Assembly: GCA_963753105.1 (NCBI GenBank)
Contig: CAVWBD010000001.1
Location: 806,001-870,000, forward strand
Direction: 5' to 3'
Length of the DNA stretch: 64,000 nucleotides
From: SZUA-36 sp963753105
GTDB taxonomy: Bacteria > Pseudomonadota > Gammaproteobacteria > Xanthomonadales > SZUA-36
The translations under genes and the position numbers were made by a program. Below the pieces are notes generated by a model. It saw only the letters and a list, made by a program, of their open reading frames with translations, was not told the DNA's origin and made no database searches. Shown here piece by piece: positions 8,683 to 18,323 of this stretch. How positions within the stretch are numbered: the stretch's first letter is position 1; each line of letters opens with the position of its first letter.

Positions 8683-9162
8683 ATGCACAGCTTGCTTTCC
8701 CTGGGATTATTTTTGTTGCTGGTCACGATCGCGGTAGTGGCGGGTGGCCAGTTCACGGGTGGTGACTGGTACCCGACCATGCAGCAACCGGGCTGGAATC
8801 CGCCGGCCATGTTAATGGCCCCGGTGTGGGCGGTGATTTATGTACTGATGGCGGTGTCCGCTTGGATGGTTTGGGAAACCATGCGTGGTCTCGCTGCTGC
8901 AGCCCTGACCTGGTGGGGTGTGCAGCTGCTGCTCAGCATCTGTTGGTCGTGGATGTATTTTGGCATGCACCGCCCGGGCTGGGCCCTGGGTGTAATGAGC
9001 CTGTGGCTGGTCGTTTCGGTAATTGTGTTCCGCTCCTTCCGGCCCATCAAGGTGGAAGCAGCCAACCTGACCCTGCCGGTTATGGCCTGGCTGCTGTTCT
9101 CATGGGTGCTTGGCCTGGTCCAGTGGCATATGAACGGTGGTGGCTTAGGGTCGATCTTCTAG
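8683..9162 (+). CDS. tspO: TspO/MBR family tryptophan-rich sensory protein
   Basis: This 159-aa protein has five membrane segments and the family signature GDWYPTMQQPGWNPPAMLMA, followed by PVWAVIYVLMAVSAWMVW. It is rich in tryptophan, as expected for this family. TspO proteins bind porphyrins and related tetrapyrroles and influence stress or pigment regulation; here the role is inferred from family only. It stands alone after a non-coding stretch and converges on the DUF819 gene. Confidence 0.88.
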   Translation: MHSLLSLGLFLLLVTIAVVAGGQFTGGDWYPTMQQPGWNPPAMLMAPVWAVIYVLMAVSAWMVWETMRGLAAAALTWWGVQLLLSICWSWMYFGMHRPGWALGVMSLWLVVSVIVFRSFRPIKVEAANLTLPVMAWLLFSWVLGLVQWHMNGGGLGSIF

Positions 9163-9178
9163 CCCACCCACCGGGCCA

Positions 9179-10387
9179 TCAACCTGCGATTAACTGGCCA
9201 ATCCGGCCGGTCAGGATCGCCAGGTAGTTACCCAGCGCATAACCGATCAGGGCCATCAGGATGGAGGCCGGCACCAGCGTTTTACGGTGGTGGGCGGCGA
9301 CGATGGGTGCCGAGGCCGCGCCACCGACATTGGCGGCCGATGCGATGGCCACCGTATGCACGTCCACCTTGAACAGCCACGCACCTGCGAGAATGAAGAT
9401 GCCGTGGATGAAGATCCAGACATAGGCCATCATGATAAAAGCACCCATGGTGGCAAAACTGGCCTCACTGAGATCCATGGTCGCGCCAACCCGCGCCACG
9501 TAGACATAGATGATCGCCATGGCGATGGGTTGGGCCGCGGGCAGACGCCGGGCCGGTGTCACCGATGCGATCAAGGCAAATGTTGTCACCAGCAGGATCA
9601 GCCAGGTACCGGCCGTGATCACGGTGGCGCCGCCGACGACTACGGGTGGCAATACTTCGGACAACTCCAGTGATATCCAGGTAAAGCCGATTGCCAGCAG
9701 GCCCAGGTACAACAGGCTGGTCATGGTCGGGGCCTCGTCCTTGCTGTCAAATTCCGCCGCCGCGCTTTCCATCTGCGCGATACGGTTTTCCGGCACCTTC
9801 ATCCAGCGGTTAAAACGGTCTGCAAAAGCCTTGGAACCGAGCAGGATGGGTAACCAGATCAGGTACACCATCTGGTCGGCTGCTGCTGCCATGGTCAGGT
9901 CTTCGGCGGTACCTTCAAGTCCCGCGTGGGCAGCGGTCATGTTACCGGTGCCGCCGATCCAGCTACCCGCCAGCGTGCCGAACGCCCGCCAGCTGTCTTC
10001 CGGCAAAGGGAAGTAGGGCGCCCACTGGATGGTTTGTCCGAGGGTATAGGCGAGTACCCCGCCAATGACCACACCGATGCTGCCGATCAACATGACAAAT
10101 ACACCCTTGCCCATGATGCGGACCGCCCCGATGACGTCCACCTTGATCAGCATCAACACGATGAACATCGGCAGGCCGTAATGGCGCAGGAAATCGTAAG
10201 CCTCGCTTGTGAACGGGATTACACCGAAATTCGACAGCAAGACCGGGGAGGCATAAATGAAAATCAACGGTGGCAGGTACTCGAACAACTTCCAGTGCGT
10301 CTTGCGTTCGAGCCAGAACCAGAACGTGACCACGGCGACCAGTACGGTCATGACCCCGATGGGGGATGAAATGAGGGTGGTATCCAT
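9179..10387 (-). CDS. DUF819 family integral membrane protein
   Basis: This 402-aa protein has about ten membrane segments, the N-terminal WKLFEYLPPLIFIYASPVLL and the conserved GSWIGGTGNMTAAH. These match the DUF819 (YjcL-like) family, which has no firmly assigned substrate. A glycine- and alanine-rich C-terminal segment (NVGGAASAPIVAAHHRK) also fits. Its ATG shares a base with the stop of the upstream cobalamin-binding protein gene, so the two are probably cotranscribed, which hints at, but does not prove, a link to transport. Confidence 0.82.
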   Translation of the reverse strand: MDTTLISSPIGVMTVLVAVVTFWFWLERKTHWKLFEYLPPLIFIYASPVLLSNFGVIPFTSEAYDFLRHYGLPMFIVLMLIKVDVIGAVRIMGKGVFVMLIGSIGVVIGGVLAYTLGQTIQWAPYFPLPEDSWRAFGTLAGSWIGGTGNMTAAHAGLEGTAEDLTMAAAADQMVYLIWLPILLGSKAFADRFNRWMKVPENRIAQMESAAAEFDSKDEAPTMTSLLYLGLLAIGFTWISLELSEVLPPVVVGGATVITAGTWLILLVTTFALIASVTPARRLPAAQPIAMAIIYVYVARVGATMDLSEASFATMGAFIMMAYVWIFIHGIFILAGAWLFKVDVHTVAIASAANVGGAASAPIVAAHHRKTLVPASILMALIGYALGNYLAILTGRIGQLIAG

Positions 10388-11323
10388 TAATGCTCCATTT
10401 GCTGTATAGACTCGCGCACCGGGTCCAGTAGCTTACAGGCTAATTCCAGGCTGTCCAGCAAACGCGGCGTCGCCTGGCTGATTTCATCGGCCGGCAAATA
10501 CAGCAGGGCGTCGTTTTTTACCGCCTGCAGACTGGGCCAGTCCTGCCAGGCCGTCAGTGCCAAAGCGTCACCTTCTGCCTGCGGCGCGATCATGACCTGC
10601 GGGTTGGCAGCGACCAGTGACTCCACACTGATTTGCGGGGCCAGTGCTGCGAGATCTGAAAAAATATTACGTGCCGCACACACTTCCAGACTACGGCTGA
10701 TAATGTGCGCCCCGTTGACGGTATACAGGGGGCGTTGTGAGACCTGGTAAAAATAACTGATGGGTGTCTTGCCGGCATTGGCGTGTTTTAACGACTCCAG
10801 CCGGTCACGTAGTTGCCCGGCGACCAGCCGGCCATGGTTTTCGGTGCCCGCGGCAACGGCGATGTGCTGTACGCTGTCGGCAATTTGTTCCGGGCGCGTG
10901 ATCTCGATGCGCCACACCGTGAGGCCCAGCTGCTCCAGTTTTTGCAGGGCGGTCGGCGGATTCCCTGATTGCCAGGCGATCACGAGGTCCGGTTCGAGTT
11001 GCACGATACGCTCGAGGTCAATCCTGAAAGCATCACCAACCCGCAGAACCTGTTTTACCAGTGGCGGGAAGTTGCTGTATTCGACAACCCCCACCAGCTT
11101 CTCCACCGGCTCCGGCGGCAAACACCAGTTCGGCCAGGTTGGGCGCCAGGGTGACGATTTTCTCAGCCGGTGTTGCCAGCACCAGGGTCGTGCCGTCTGC
11201 TTGTGTCAGGGTAATGGCGGCATTGGCAGGCCCGGCCGGGAAGGCTCCGGCCAAACACAGTAATGCAAGCAATAAATGACCGGAAAACCCGTAGACCGTG
11301 TTGCCCGCGCCAAACTTAAGCAA
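10387..11323 (-). CDS. btuF: Cobalamin ABC transporter periplasmic binding protein, frameshifted
   Basis: Two frames join into one protein of about 310 aa. The N-terminal part (11323 to about 11095) has a TTG start, a signal peptide and the segment KIVTLAPNLAELVFAAGAG. The rest (to 10387) reads VGVVEYSNFPPLV, then LEPDLVIAW and a type III periplasmic-binding fold. This matches BtuF, which delivers vitamin B12 to the BtuCD permease. The break is near 11095-11110, where one extra G in GGTGGAGAAG would explain it. No btuC or btuD is nearby. The 3' end touches the DUF819 start and the 5' end overlaps ampE by 8 bases. Confidence 0.82.
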
Positions 11324-12196
11324 TCACGTCCACCAGCAGCAGGATGGCGAGCACCGTGGCCCAGACACCAAGGGAGCGCCAGACCAGGTCCATGGACAGC
11401 TTGATGCTGGCCATCTGTCCCTGGAGTTGGTCTGCATAACCGTCATTCTCGGCGTGGCCACCCGTGACGATGGTGCGTGCCGCGGTCAGCATGAATTCAT
11501 TATTGCCCTCGAAGAGACCGTGTCCGCGTTCATCGTGATACTTTTTCCAGGCGCTGAAAACGGCGTCGAAGTCCGTGGCAACGGCCAGGGACAGTGTCAT
11601 CAACTGGGCCACGGGCCATTCCATGATCTTGCACAAACGCAGGATGAGGTCTTGCTGTTCCTCGTACAGGCCATAGTCGTTGTCGGTCAGCCAGGTTGCC
11701 AGGCGGTAAAGCAGGGCGCCATAAATACCCAGCAAGGCAAACCAGAAAATGATGCCAAACCAGCGTTTCAGGGCTTTGCTGAAGACCGCGTTGATCGCAC
11801 AGGTCTGGCACTCTGCGGGATCCTCCGGAATGGGCCCGTCCAGCAGCGCCTCCAGGGCTTCTTTCTGCTGGTCTTCGTCTTCTGCCTGGATGACCTTGCG
11901 TACATCGACATCGAGGTCACGGGGACCAAAGGTGTAGATCAGCATGATGATGGCAAACAGGAATACACCGATCTGGCCCAGTGCACTGTAAAGCAGGCCG
12001 TTGACCAGCCAGGCCGCCAGCAAGGGCAGGCCCATGATGACCAGGAAACCGGTGGGCCCGGTCCAGCCCGGCAGTTTGTTCAGCTTGTCGTTACACAGCT
12101 GGTAAATGAGGCGACCCACTCGAAACGGCGCAGACGGCGCAACTCGCGTATAAAGTGGCAAAGTGTAAATGCAATCAGTATTGAGATAATGGTCAT
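11316..12196 (-). CDS. ampE: AmpE-like regulatory membrane protein, frameshifted near its N-terminus
   Basis: The main frame (11316 to about 12112) contains RLIYQLCNDKLNKLPGW, FGPRDLDVDV and several membrane segments, characteristic of AmpE, a CobD/CbiB-related inner-membrane protein implicated in sensing cell-wall status for beta-lactamase induction. The natural N-terminus lies in another frame, starting at ATG 12196: MTIISILIAFTLCHFIRELR, then RLRRFEWV. A lost base near 12112 joins the two. There is no ampD partner here; instead btuF and DUF819 follow in the same operon. Confidence 0.82.
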
Positions 12197-12270
12197 TGAA
12201 CGTGCCTATTTCCCCAAAAATTCCAGCGGTTTGCCTGCATCCATTGTTGTGGCAAGATTATTCTAGCAGG

Positions 12271-13278
12271 CTAACAGGTTGGTGCGGCAATATTCAGCGC
12301 GCGATGACGGCGCACCAGTTCCTCGAGGTTGCCACCGCCATTTTTACGAAACCAGTCGGCCAGCAGCCTGAAGGCGATCGAAACCGGTGGTGACAGGCGG
12401 ACTTCATCGTCCATGATGGCCTTGCTCAACGAGTCCACGGTAAACCAGCGTGTCTCTTCGACTTCCTCGCTGGCTGCCGGTAACCCGGTCCGCTGCCTCG
12501 GCGTAAAACCCGCACATTGCCGAAGCGGGAAACGGCCATGGCTGGGACGAGACATAGCGTATGTCCGTCAACTGTAGCTGTACCTCTTCATAAACTTCAC
12601 GCACCACGGCGTCTTCGAGGCTCTCACCCGGTTCCACGAAGCCGGCGAGGGTGGAAAAATGCCGCGGCTGCCACTTGGCGTTGCGTCCCAGCAGGCAGGC
12701 GTCACGATGCGTGATCAACACGATGATGGCCGGGTCGATACGTGGAAAAGATTCACGCTCGCATTCCTCATTGCTGCAGACCATGCGGTGACCGGCCGAA
12801 CGCAACAGGTTCGGGCTGCCGCACACGCCGCAGAAAGCGTGGCGGTGTTGCCAGTAATGCAGGGCCTTGGCATAGGCGAGGATGCCGGCGTGCTTGGCCG
12901 CCATGTCGATCGAGGCCCGGCGCAGGTCCGAGAAGACGGCCTTTGGATGTTTTTCGAGGATGGCGTCTTTCTGGCTGTCGGTGACGGATGCGGCAAAGTA
13001 ATCACGCACACCGTCGTTGCCCAGCAGCGTGGGTGGCTGGATGCGGTCTGGCTCGATCAATTCCAGTTGGGGGACAGGTAGATCGCCAGGGTTCCGTCAT
13101 CAGTGCGTTCCAGCAGGCTGCGGCTGCGCCACAGTGGTACAAGACGTGTGCCCGGGTCTTGCAGGGTTTCAGCTACCCATTGGGCGTCGTCACGCAGCTC
13201 GACTTCGCGGTTGAGACGCACATCCGTAAACTGGTTACGCCTTGAGCGTGCCAGGTGGTCGGTTCCCGTTGCTTTCAC
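12271..13278 (-). CDS. nudC: NADH pyrophosphatase, with two frameshifts
   Basis: Three frames combine. 13278 to about 13063 gives the N-terminal domain (NREVELRDDAQWVAE). Next comes the zinc ribbon (CGVCGS and CSNEECERE) and the Nudix box (GFVEPGESLEDAVVREVYEE), together with SQPWPFP. Last is the C-terminal segment EEVEETRWF to 12271. NudC hydrolyses NADH and removes NAD caps from RNA. The first break is in a C run near 13067-13071, where six C instead of five would restore the frame. The second is near 12490. The homopolymer context favours sequencing error. The gene lies in the run erpA-nudC-ampE. Confidence 0.88.
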
Positions 13279-13356
13279 TTGGCTAGCGCTCCTTCAGGGT
13301 GTTAAGTACCGGGTCGGCGTTCCTGTGATGGCTCCCCCGCTGAGTCGCGGCGTGCA

Positions 13357-13704
13357 CTAAATCGAGAACGATGAACCACAACCACAGGTGGTCGCGGCGT
13401 TGGGGTTACGGATTACAAATTGGGCGCCCTGCAGGTTTTCGCTGTAATCCACTTCGGCGCCCATCAGGTATTGGAAACTCAACGGGTCGATCAGCAGGGT
13501 TACGCCGCCATTGGTGACCGCGAAATCATCCTCGGCGCTTTCCTCGTCGAAGGTAAAACCATACTGGAAACCGGAGCAGCCCCCGCCTGAAATATACACA
13601 CGCAACTTCAGCTCCGGGTTGTGCTCTTCCATGATCAGTTCCATGACCTTCCTGGCGGCGGCATCCGTAAACTTGATGGCATCTGTTGGTAATTCGTTTT
13701 TCAT
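13357..13704 (-). CDS. erpA: Iron-sulfur cluster insertion protein
   Basis: This 115-aa A-type carrier has the three conserved cysteines in GGGCSGFQYGF and the C-terminal CGCGSSFSI. ErpA hands 4Fe-4S clusters to target apoproteins, for example in isoprenoid synthesis and respiration. Length and both motifs are typical, and the frame is intact although its neighbours are broken. It sits between the DUF6776 gene and nudC on the same strand. Confidence 0.93.
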   Translation of the reverse strand: MKNELPTDAIKFTDAAARKVMELIMEEHNPELKLRVYISGGGCSGFQYGFTFDEESAEDDFAVTNGGVTLLIDPLSFQYLMGAEVDYSENLQGAQFVIRNPNAATTCGCGSSFSI

Positions 13705-13765
13705 CCTGTTTTAACTATGGCGTCTCATGGCGGGTTTTTCAATTATCCGGTCCGGCAATGCCGTG

Positions 13766-14469
13766 TCATTTGCAGGTACAGCCTGAGCGGTTGAACAGGT
13801 CCTGCCAGTCCACTGACTGCTCGACGGGGGCGCGCAAGCCCGGGGATTGCAGGCGGATTGTCAGACGGCTGGGTTCAAAACCTTCCGGCAAGGTGATCAG
13901 GCGTTCGAGTTGTTGAAAGTACTTGAACTGGAAATTGACCGGTTGTACGGATTCCGGCAGCAACTGCTGTTCCGTCAGGTGCCTGGCGATGCCATCCTGG
14001 ATCCCGTCGACGCCCAGGCGAACCTTGCCCGAAATGACCGCAGCCCAACGCAGGTTCTGGGTCAGTGTGAAATCCAGCTGAAAGACCCTCGGTGACTGCG
14101 TCTGCTGCAATTCCAGATAGTGCACGGCTAATGGTGCCTGCGATCCACTGGCGCCGCCCAGGCGGCGGTAAAATGCCAGGTCGGCCTGCAGGTTGGCGAT
14201 TTCGTCCTGGCGTTGCGCTCGGAATTCCGCAACAGCGCGTTGGCGCGGCGCAGCACATCGGCCTCGCGCTCAACGACGGCCACTTTTGCCTGTTCTGCTT
14301 CGAGTTGCTCCAGTGCATCTTCAAGGTCCAGTTGCAAGGCCGTGACGTGGTAATTGGCATAGATCAGTTCATCCGCCACGAAATACTTGGCAACGTAAAA
14401 AATCGCCAGGCAAATGATCGTGGCCGGTATGGCAATCAACTGCCATTTTGGAAGATCGGGAAAGTTCAT
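13766..14469 (-). CDS. DUF6776-type membrane-anchored coiled-coil protein, frameshifted
   Basis: The N-terminal frame (from ATG 14469) gives one membrane segment followed by a coiled coil (DALEQLEAEQAKVAVVEREA). After a break near 14208 the protein continues in another frame as RQDEIANLQADLAFYRRLGG and HYLELQQT to the stop at 13766, about 234 aa in total. Adding one C in GAGCGCAACGCC rejoins the frames. This resembles the DUF6776 family, which often neighbours erpA in gammaproteobacteria; its function is unknown. Topology suggests a periplasmic beta-rich domain behind a coiled-coil stalk. Confidence 0.72.
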
Positions 14470-14524
14470 TTATTCACGCCGCATGCTGTTTCGCTAGTCA
14501 GCATACCTCCCAACATACACCTAT

Positions 14525-14551
14525 GTAGAAAAAAAGCGGCCGAAGCCGCTT
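14525..14551 (-). terminator. Rho-independent terminator for the hisN-nudE-cysQ operon
   Basis: Reading the minus strand, GCCGCTT-type arms (14534-14540 and 14545-14551, 7 bp, perfect) surround a four-base loop and are followed by a run of T. It lies downstream of cysQ and upstream of the DUF6776 gene, so it separates the two minus-strand operons. Confidence 0.8.
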
Positions 14552-14685
14552 ACGTTCCTGTTATTTATTATCGCTTTTGTCTGTCGTTATTGTTTTTTTG
14601 GCAAGCCCCAACAGGATGGTTGAGAAGTTTATACCCTCTGCAAACAGCCGCGTCAAGTTGACGCATTGAGCCACGGTGAAGCCGA

Positions 14686-15496
14686 TCAATCCTGGAAGGG
14701 CCGCAGCCAGTCCCTTGCGGGGTCACCCAACACAAAAAAGTACGGATTCAGGTAGGTTTCCTTGCGGTTGTATTCCAGCACGCTTCCATCGAGTTTAACC
14801 ACCTGTCCGCCTGCGGCTTCGACCACTGCCTGTGCCGCTGCGGTATCCCATTCGCAGGTGGGTCCCAGGCGTGGGTAAAAATCCGCCAGGCCTTCCGCCA
14901 CGCGGCAGAACTTCAATGAACTGCCCATGCTGGTCAATTCATGTGGTCCGAGTTTTTCTAGCTGGCGCCCCAGTTCGGGATTGGCGTGTGAACGGCTGCC
15001 GACGATCACGGCCGGTGTGGCTGCCGGTTGCCTGATCCGGATTGGAGTCTGTGTTTCAAGCGCCTTGTTGACGCCATGCACCAACTTCAATGGCGCCAAA
15101 ATAGCTGACGTCGGTGACCGGTACATGCACCACGCCCATGACTGGGCGGTGTTCACGGATCAGGGCAATATTGACCGTGAATTCACCGTTGCGGTTGATG
15201 AATTCCTTGGTGCCGTCCAACGGGTCAACCAGCCAGTATTGCTGCCAATTCTTGGCGGGTTTCCCAGGGAATCGCTGCGGATTCTTCGGACAGTACCGGG
15301 ATATCGGCCCAGCGGCAGCCAGTTCCGCCACGATGAGTTCGTGGCTGGCCAGATCCGCTTTCGTCAGCGGTGAATCATCGGCCTTGTGGGTGATACCCAT
15401 GTCGCCGTCGTACCACGCTAAAATGGCCTGGCCCGCCTGCCGGCTGATTTCGACCAGTTGTTCAAGGATTTGTGTGGGTGAGGTTTCGAGTGTCAT
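14686..15496 (-). CDS. cysQ: 3'(2'),5'-bisphosphate nucleotidase, with three frameshifts
   Basis: The start at ATG 15496 gives SRQAGQAILAWY and DSPLTKADLASHELI. The next segment, DIPVLSEESAAIPWE, lies in another frame (about 15310 to 15255), flanked by two compensating indels. The original frame then resumes with the metal site WLVDPLDGTKEF. A third break near 15080 leads to the C-terminal half, with SSLKFCRVAEGLADFYPR and CEWDTAAAQAVVEAAGG. CysQ removes PAP made during sulfate assimilation. The ATG overlaps the nudE stop. Three indels in 0.8 kb with all motifs preserved points to base errors rather than decay. Confidence 0.87.
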
Positions 15497-16045
15497 GCCA
15501 TTTCCTTTTGCAGGTAATCACGGGCGATATATAAAGCGGCGATGCTGCGGCCTTCGGTGCAATCGGGCCGCTGTACCAGCAGGTGCAGATCGGATAGCGG
15601 CCATGGGACGATTTCCAGTTCCTCCGGTTCGTCACCCGGCAACTTGGCCGGGTAGAGGTCGCGCGCCAGCACCACGTGCGTGACGTGGGTCATGTAGCCG
15701 GGTGCGAGGCTAAGCGAGGTCAGTTCAACCAGGTCGCGGGCGGCGAAGCCAATTTCCTCCCTGAGTTCACGCTGGGCCCCTTCCAGCACGGTTTCACCGG
15801 CCTCCAGGCGTCCCTTGACCAGGCCGAGCTCATAGTGGTGCAAGCCAACCGCGTATTCACTGACCAGCAGGATGGTATCGTCATCACGCATGGCGACCAC
15901 GATCACCGCCCCCAGGCCATGTGCGTGCAGGCGTTCGTATGAGCGTCTTGCTGCCGTTGCTGAACTCGAGGTCGAGTTTTTCAACCTTGAACAATTCACC
16001 GGGGTTCAATTCCCGCCTGGCGTGGATTTTCGGCAGCTTTGACAT
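15493..16045 (-). CDS. nudE: ADP compounds hydrolase NudE, frameshifted
   Basis: The true start is ATG 16045, giving MSKLPKIHARRELNPGELFK and FKVEKLDLEFSNGSKT, the usual NudE N-terminus. A one-base indel near 15938 moves into the frame YERLHAHGLGAVIVV, with the Nudix box GRLEAGETVLEGAQRELREE followed by IGF. NudE hydrolyses ADP-ribose, NADH and diadenosine nucleotides. It sits between an inositol-monophosphatase-family gene and cysQ; a nudE-cysQ pairing is common and suggests shared nucleotide-phosphate housekeeping. Confidence 0.87.
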
Positions 16046-16048
16046 CGC

Positions 16049-16831
16049 TCAGTTGGGTCCCAAAGCACTTAACAGGCGCTCGTGCAGGACCGGAGTGGCC
16101 GCCAGCACGGAGCGTGTATTGAAGGTCCGGTGGCCGGCCATCGAGGTCGGTAAAAACACCACCAGCCTCGGTGACGATGACGTACAGCGCCGCGATATCG
16201 AGGATATTGACATCGGATTCGATCACCGCATCCAGCTGGCCGGCGGCCAGGCGGTGGTAGTGATAGTAATCGCCATAACCGCGGGTGCGGTTGGTTTTTG
16301 CCAGTATGCGCCCGAGCGCAGCCCAGCCAGGCCCTGATGCCAGGCTCTGGATATTTCCGGTCGAAATGCTGGCATTTTCAATGGCTGCGACGGAACTGAT
16401 GTGCAGCGCCCCGTCCTGCGTTGTGCGCGCCGCCACCACGGGTCGCCCAGACCAGCTCATCCATGGCCGGGGCGCAGGATACACCGAGGATCAACTCTCC
16501 CCTGTGCATCAATGCGATCTGGGTGGAAAACATGCCATAGCGCTTGACGAAACTCTTGGTGCCGTCGATCGGATCCACCAGCCACAGGAAGTCGGTGTCC
16601 TTGTCCTCACTGCCATATTCTTCACCGAAGATACCGTGCGTGGGAAAGGCCGTGTTCATCGTGTTGCGTATGATCCGCTCGGCTTCCCGGTCGGCCACGG
16701 TCACCGGGGTCTGGTCAGCCTTGATCTCGACATCAAACTCACCGTTGTAATAGGACAGGATGCAGTTCACGTGCAGCCCTGGCCGCTTCAAGGGCCGTGG
16801 CGAGCAGTTGTTTGAGGTCGTATTCGGGCAT
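16049..16831 (-). CDS. Inositol monophosphatase family protein (HisN-like), with three frameshifts
   Basis: The reconstructed protein starts at ATG 16831 (MPEYDLKQLLATALEAARAA). After a break near 16770 it continues ILSYYNGEFDVEIKADQTPV and GIFGEEYG, then the metal site WLVDPIDGTKSFVKRY. A break near 16430 leads to TTQDGALHISSVA and NILDIAALYVIVTEAGG, and a break near 16127 to the end LAATPVLHERLLSALGPN at 16049. DPIDGTKSF and the aromatic-rich pattern resemble histidinol-phosphate phosphatases of the IMPase superfamily; other phosphomonoester substrates are possible. It is the first gene of the run with nudE and cysQ, divergent from rsmE. Confidence 0.8.
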
Positions 16832-17063
16832 GGTGTATGGTGTAAGCTTGTTCTGCTGATAGGTGATTTCTGTTGTCGGTTTTGGCACGGCTTGCATGAG
16901 CGACCGTGACTGACCATGATAACAGACTCGCGGTATTTGAAGACCCGGTCTCAATGCGTAATAAGAGCCCGTCACAGCATAAGGGCATTGTTGGCACGGG
17001 GCTGGCAGGAGCAACCATGATAACAGCGGTAATAGACGGTGGCTGCCGGGAGGCACGTAGCTG

Positions 17064-17792
17064 ATGCGCCGGTCCCGGATTTACACGGCGCAAGCACTGG
17101 TTCCTGGCGCTACGGTTGAGCTCGACGGCAGTGCGGGTCATTACCTGGTGCGGGTATTGCGCCTGTCACTGGCCGACCCGGTCACGCTGTTCAATGGTGA
17201 CGGCAGGGATTATGCGGGTGAAATTTCTGCAATTGAGCGTGATCGCGTCTCTGTCAGCATCGGGGAACGCCCGGTTGCTGGAAAATGAGTCACCGTTGAA
17301 CATCACGCTGGTGCAGGCCATCAGCCGTGGGGAACGCATGGACTATTCACTGCAAAAGGCCACCGAGCTCGGCGTGTGCTGCATACAGCCCGTGACGAGC
17401 CAGCGGGTCGAGGTCCGGCTGGATCAGAAAAAGCAGGCAAAACGCCTGGCGCACTGGCAGGGCGTGGTGATTTCAGCCTGTGAGCAAAGCGGCCGTGCAG
17501 TCGTGCCCGAGGTCAGACCGCTGCTTTCATTGCAACAATGGTTGCAGGCCAGGGACCGGGCGCAATGCCTGGTGCTCGACCCCATCGCCAGTACCGGGCT
17601 GTCCAAGTGGTGATCGAGTCGTCTTCCATATCGCTGCTGGTCGGGCCCGAAGGCGGGTTCAGCGATGCGGAGATGGAGCAGATTCAAGCAGCCGGGATTG
17701 ATGCCGTAAAACTGGGACCGAGGGTTTTGCGTACGGAGACGGCCGGTCCGGCAGCCATCGCGCTATTACAGGCCACCGCTGGGGATTTCTAG
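17064..17792 (+). CDS. rsmE: 16S rRNA (uracil-1498-N3)-methyltransferase, with two frameshifts
   Basis: The start at ATG 17064 follows a GGGAGG motif. The first frame has GHYLVRVLRLSLADPVTLFNGDG. A break near 17285, where one A too many in GGAAAATGAG would explain it, leads to ITLVQAISRGERMDYSLQKA and SQRVEV. A break near 17603 leads to LLVGPEGGFSDAE and LGPRVLRTETA, the SPOUT-knot SAM-binding end. RsmE methylates U1498 of 16S rRNA in the assembled 30S subunit. The gene is divergent from the hisN-like operon and converges on the chp operon. Confidence 0.88.
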
Positions 17793-17860
17793 AATCGTTT
17801 AAGCCAATAAGGGTTAGTGATTTGAATTCAGAACCCGTCTGGCGGGTGCAATGTTCGGGC

Positions 17861-18322
17861 TCAGCCGCCGTAGGCCGCCTGCTCAACGATCAGGGTCAAT
17901 TCACCCAGCTCGGGTATGACCGCTTCGAGTTCCTCGATACTGACCTTGCTGAACAGGGCGCTGGGCAGATCATCGGTTTTGATTTCGGTCAGGGTATCCC
18001 GTGTAACCGTCTTAAGCTTGGGTAAACCCTGTATCAGCAGACCGATGTAGTTGACCTGGGTGGATTCACCAAGTGTCTTGATAATCAGGATACGTGACTT
18101 GGGTGTCACGGAACTGCGGCTTTTTTTGTTGATGACCTGTTCGAAGCAGATGATGGGCACCTGCCAGCCGTGCCAGGCCAGTTCTCCCAGCAACCAGTTC
18201 GGCGCCTTCCTGAACGGCTCGGGTTGCGTGTAAGCCATTATTTCCGCCACGGCGCTGTTCGGCAGCAGCAGATGGCCGTCGGCCAGGGGCGCCAGGATGG
18301 TACGGATTTCTTGTTCAGCCAT
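17861..18322 (-). CDS. CheW-like chemotaxis adaptor of the Pil-Chp system (ChpC-like)
   Basis: This 153-aa CheW-domain protein (ADGHLLLPNSAVAEIM at the start, WHGWQVPIICFEQ in the middle) is one base away from chpA. Being the last gene of the pil-chp run it occupies the position of chpC in Pseudomonas. CheW-type adaptors couple receptors such as PilJ to the histidine kinase ChpA at the inner membrane. The identity as ChpC rests on context and short length; the fold call is firmer. Confidence 0.8.
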   Translation of the reverse strand: MAEQEIRTILAPLADGHLLLPNSAVAEIMAYTQPEPFRKAPNWLLGELAWHGWQVPIICFEQVINKKSRSSVTPKSRILIIKTLGESTQVNYIGLLIQGLPKLKTVTRDTLTEIKTDDLPSALFSKVSIEELEAVIPELGELTLIVEQAAYGG

Positions 18323-18323
18323 G

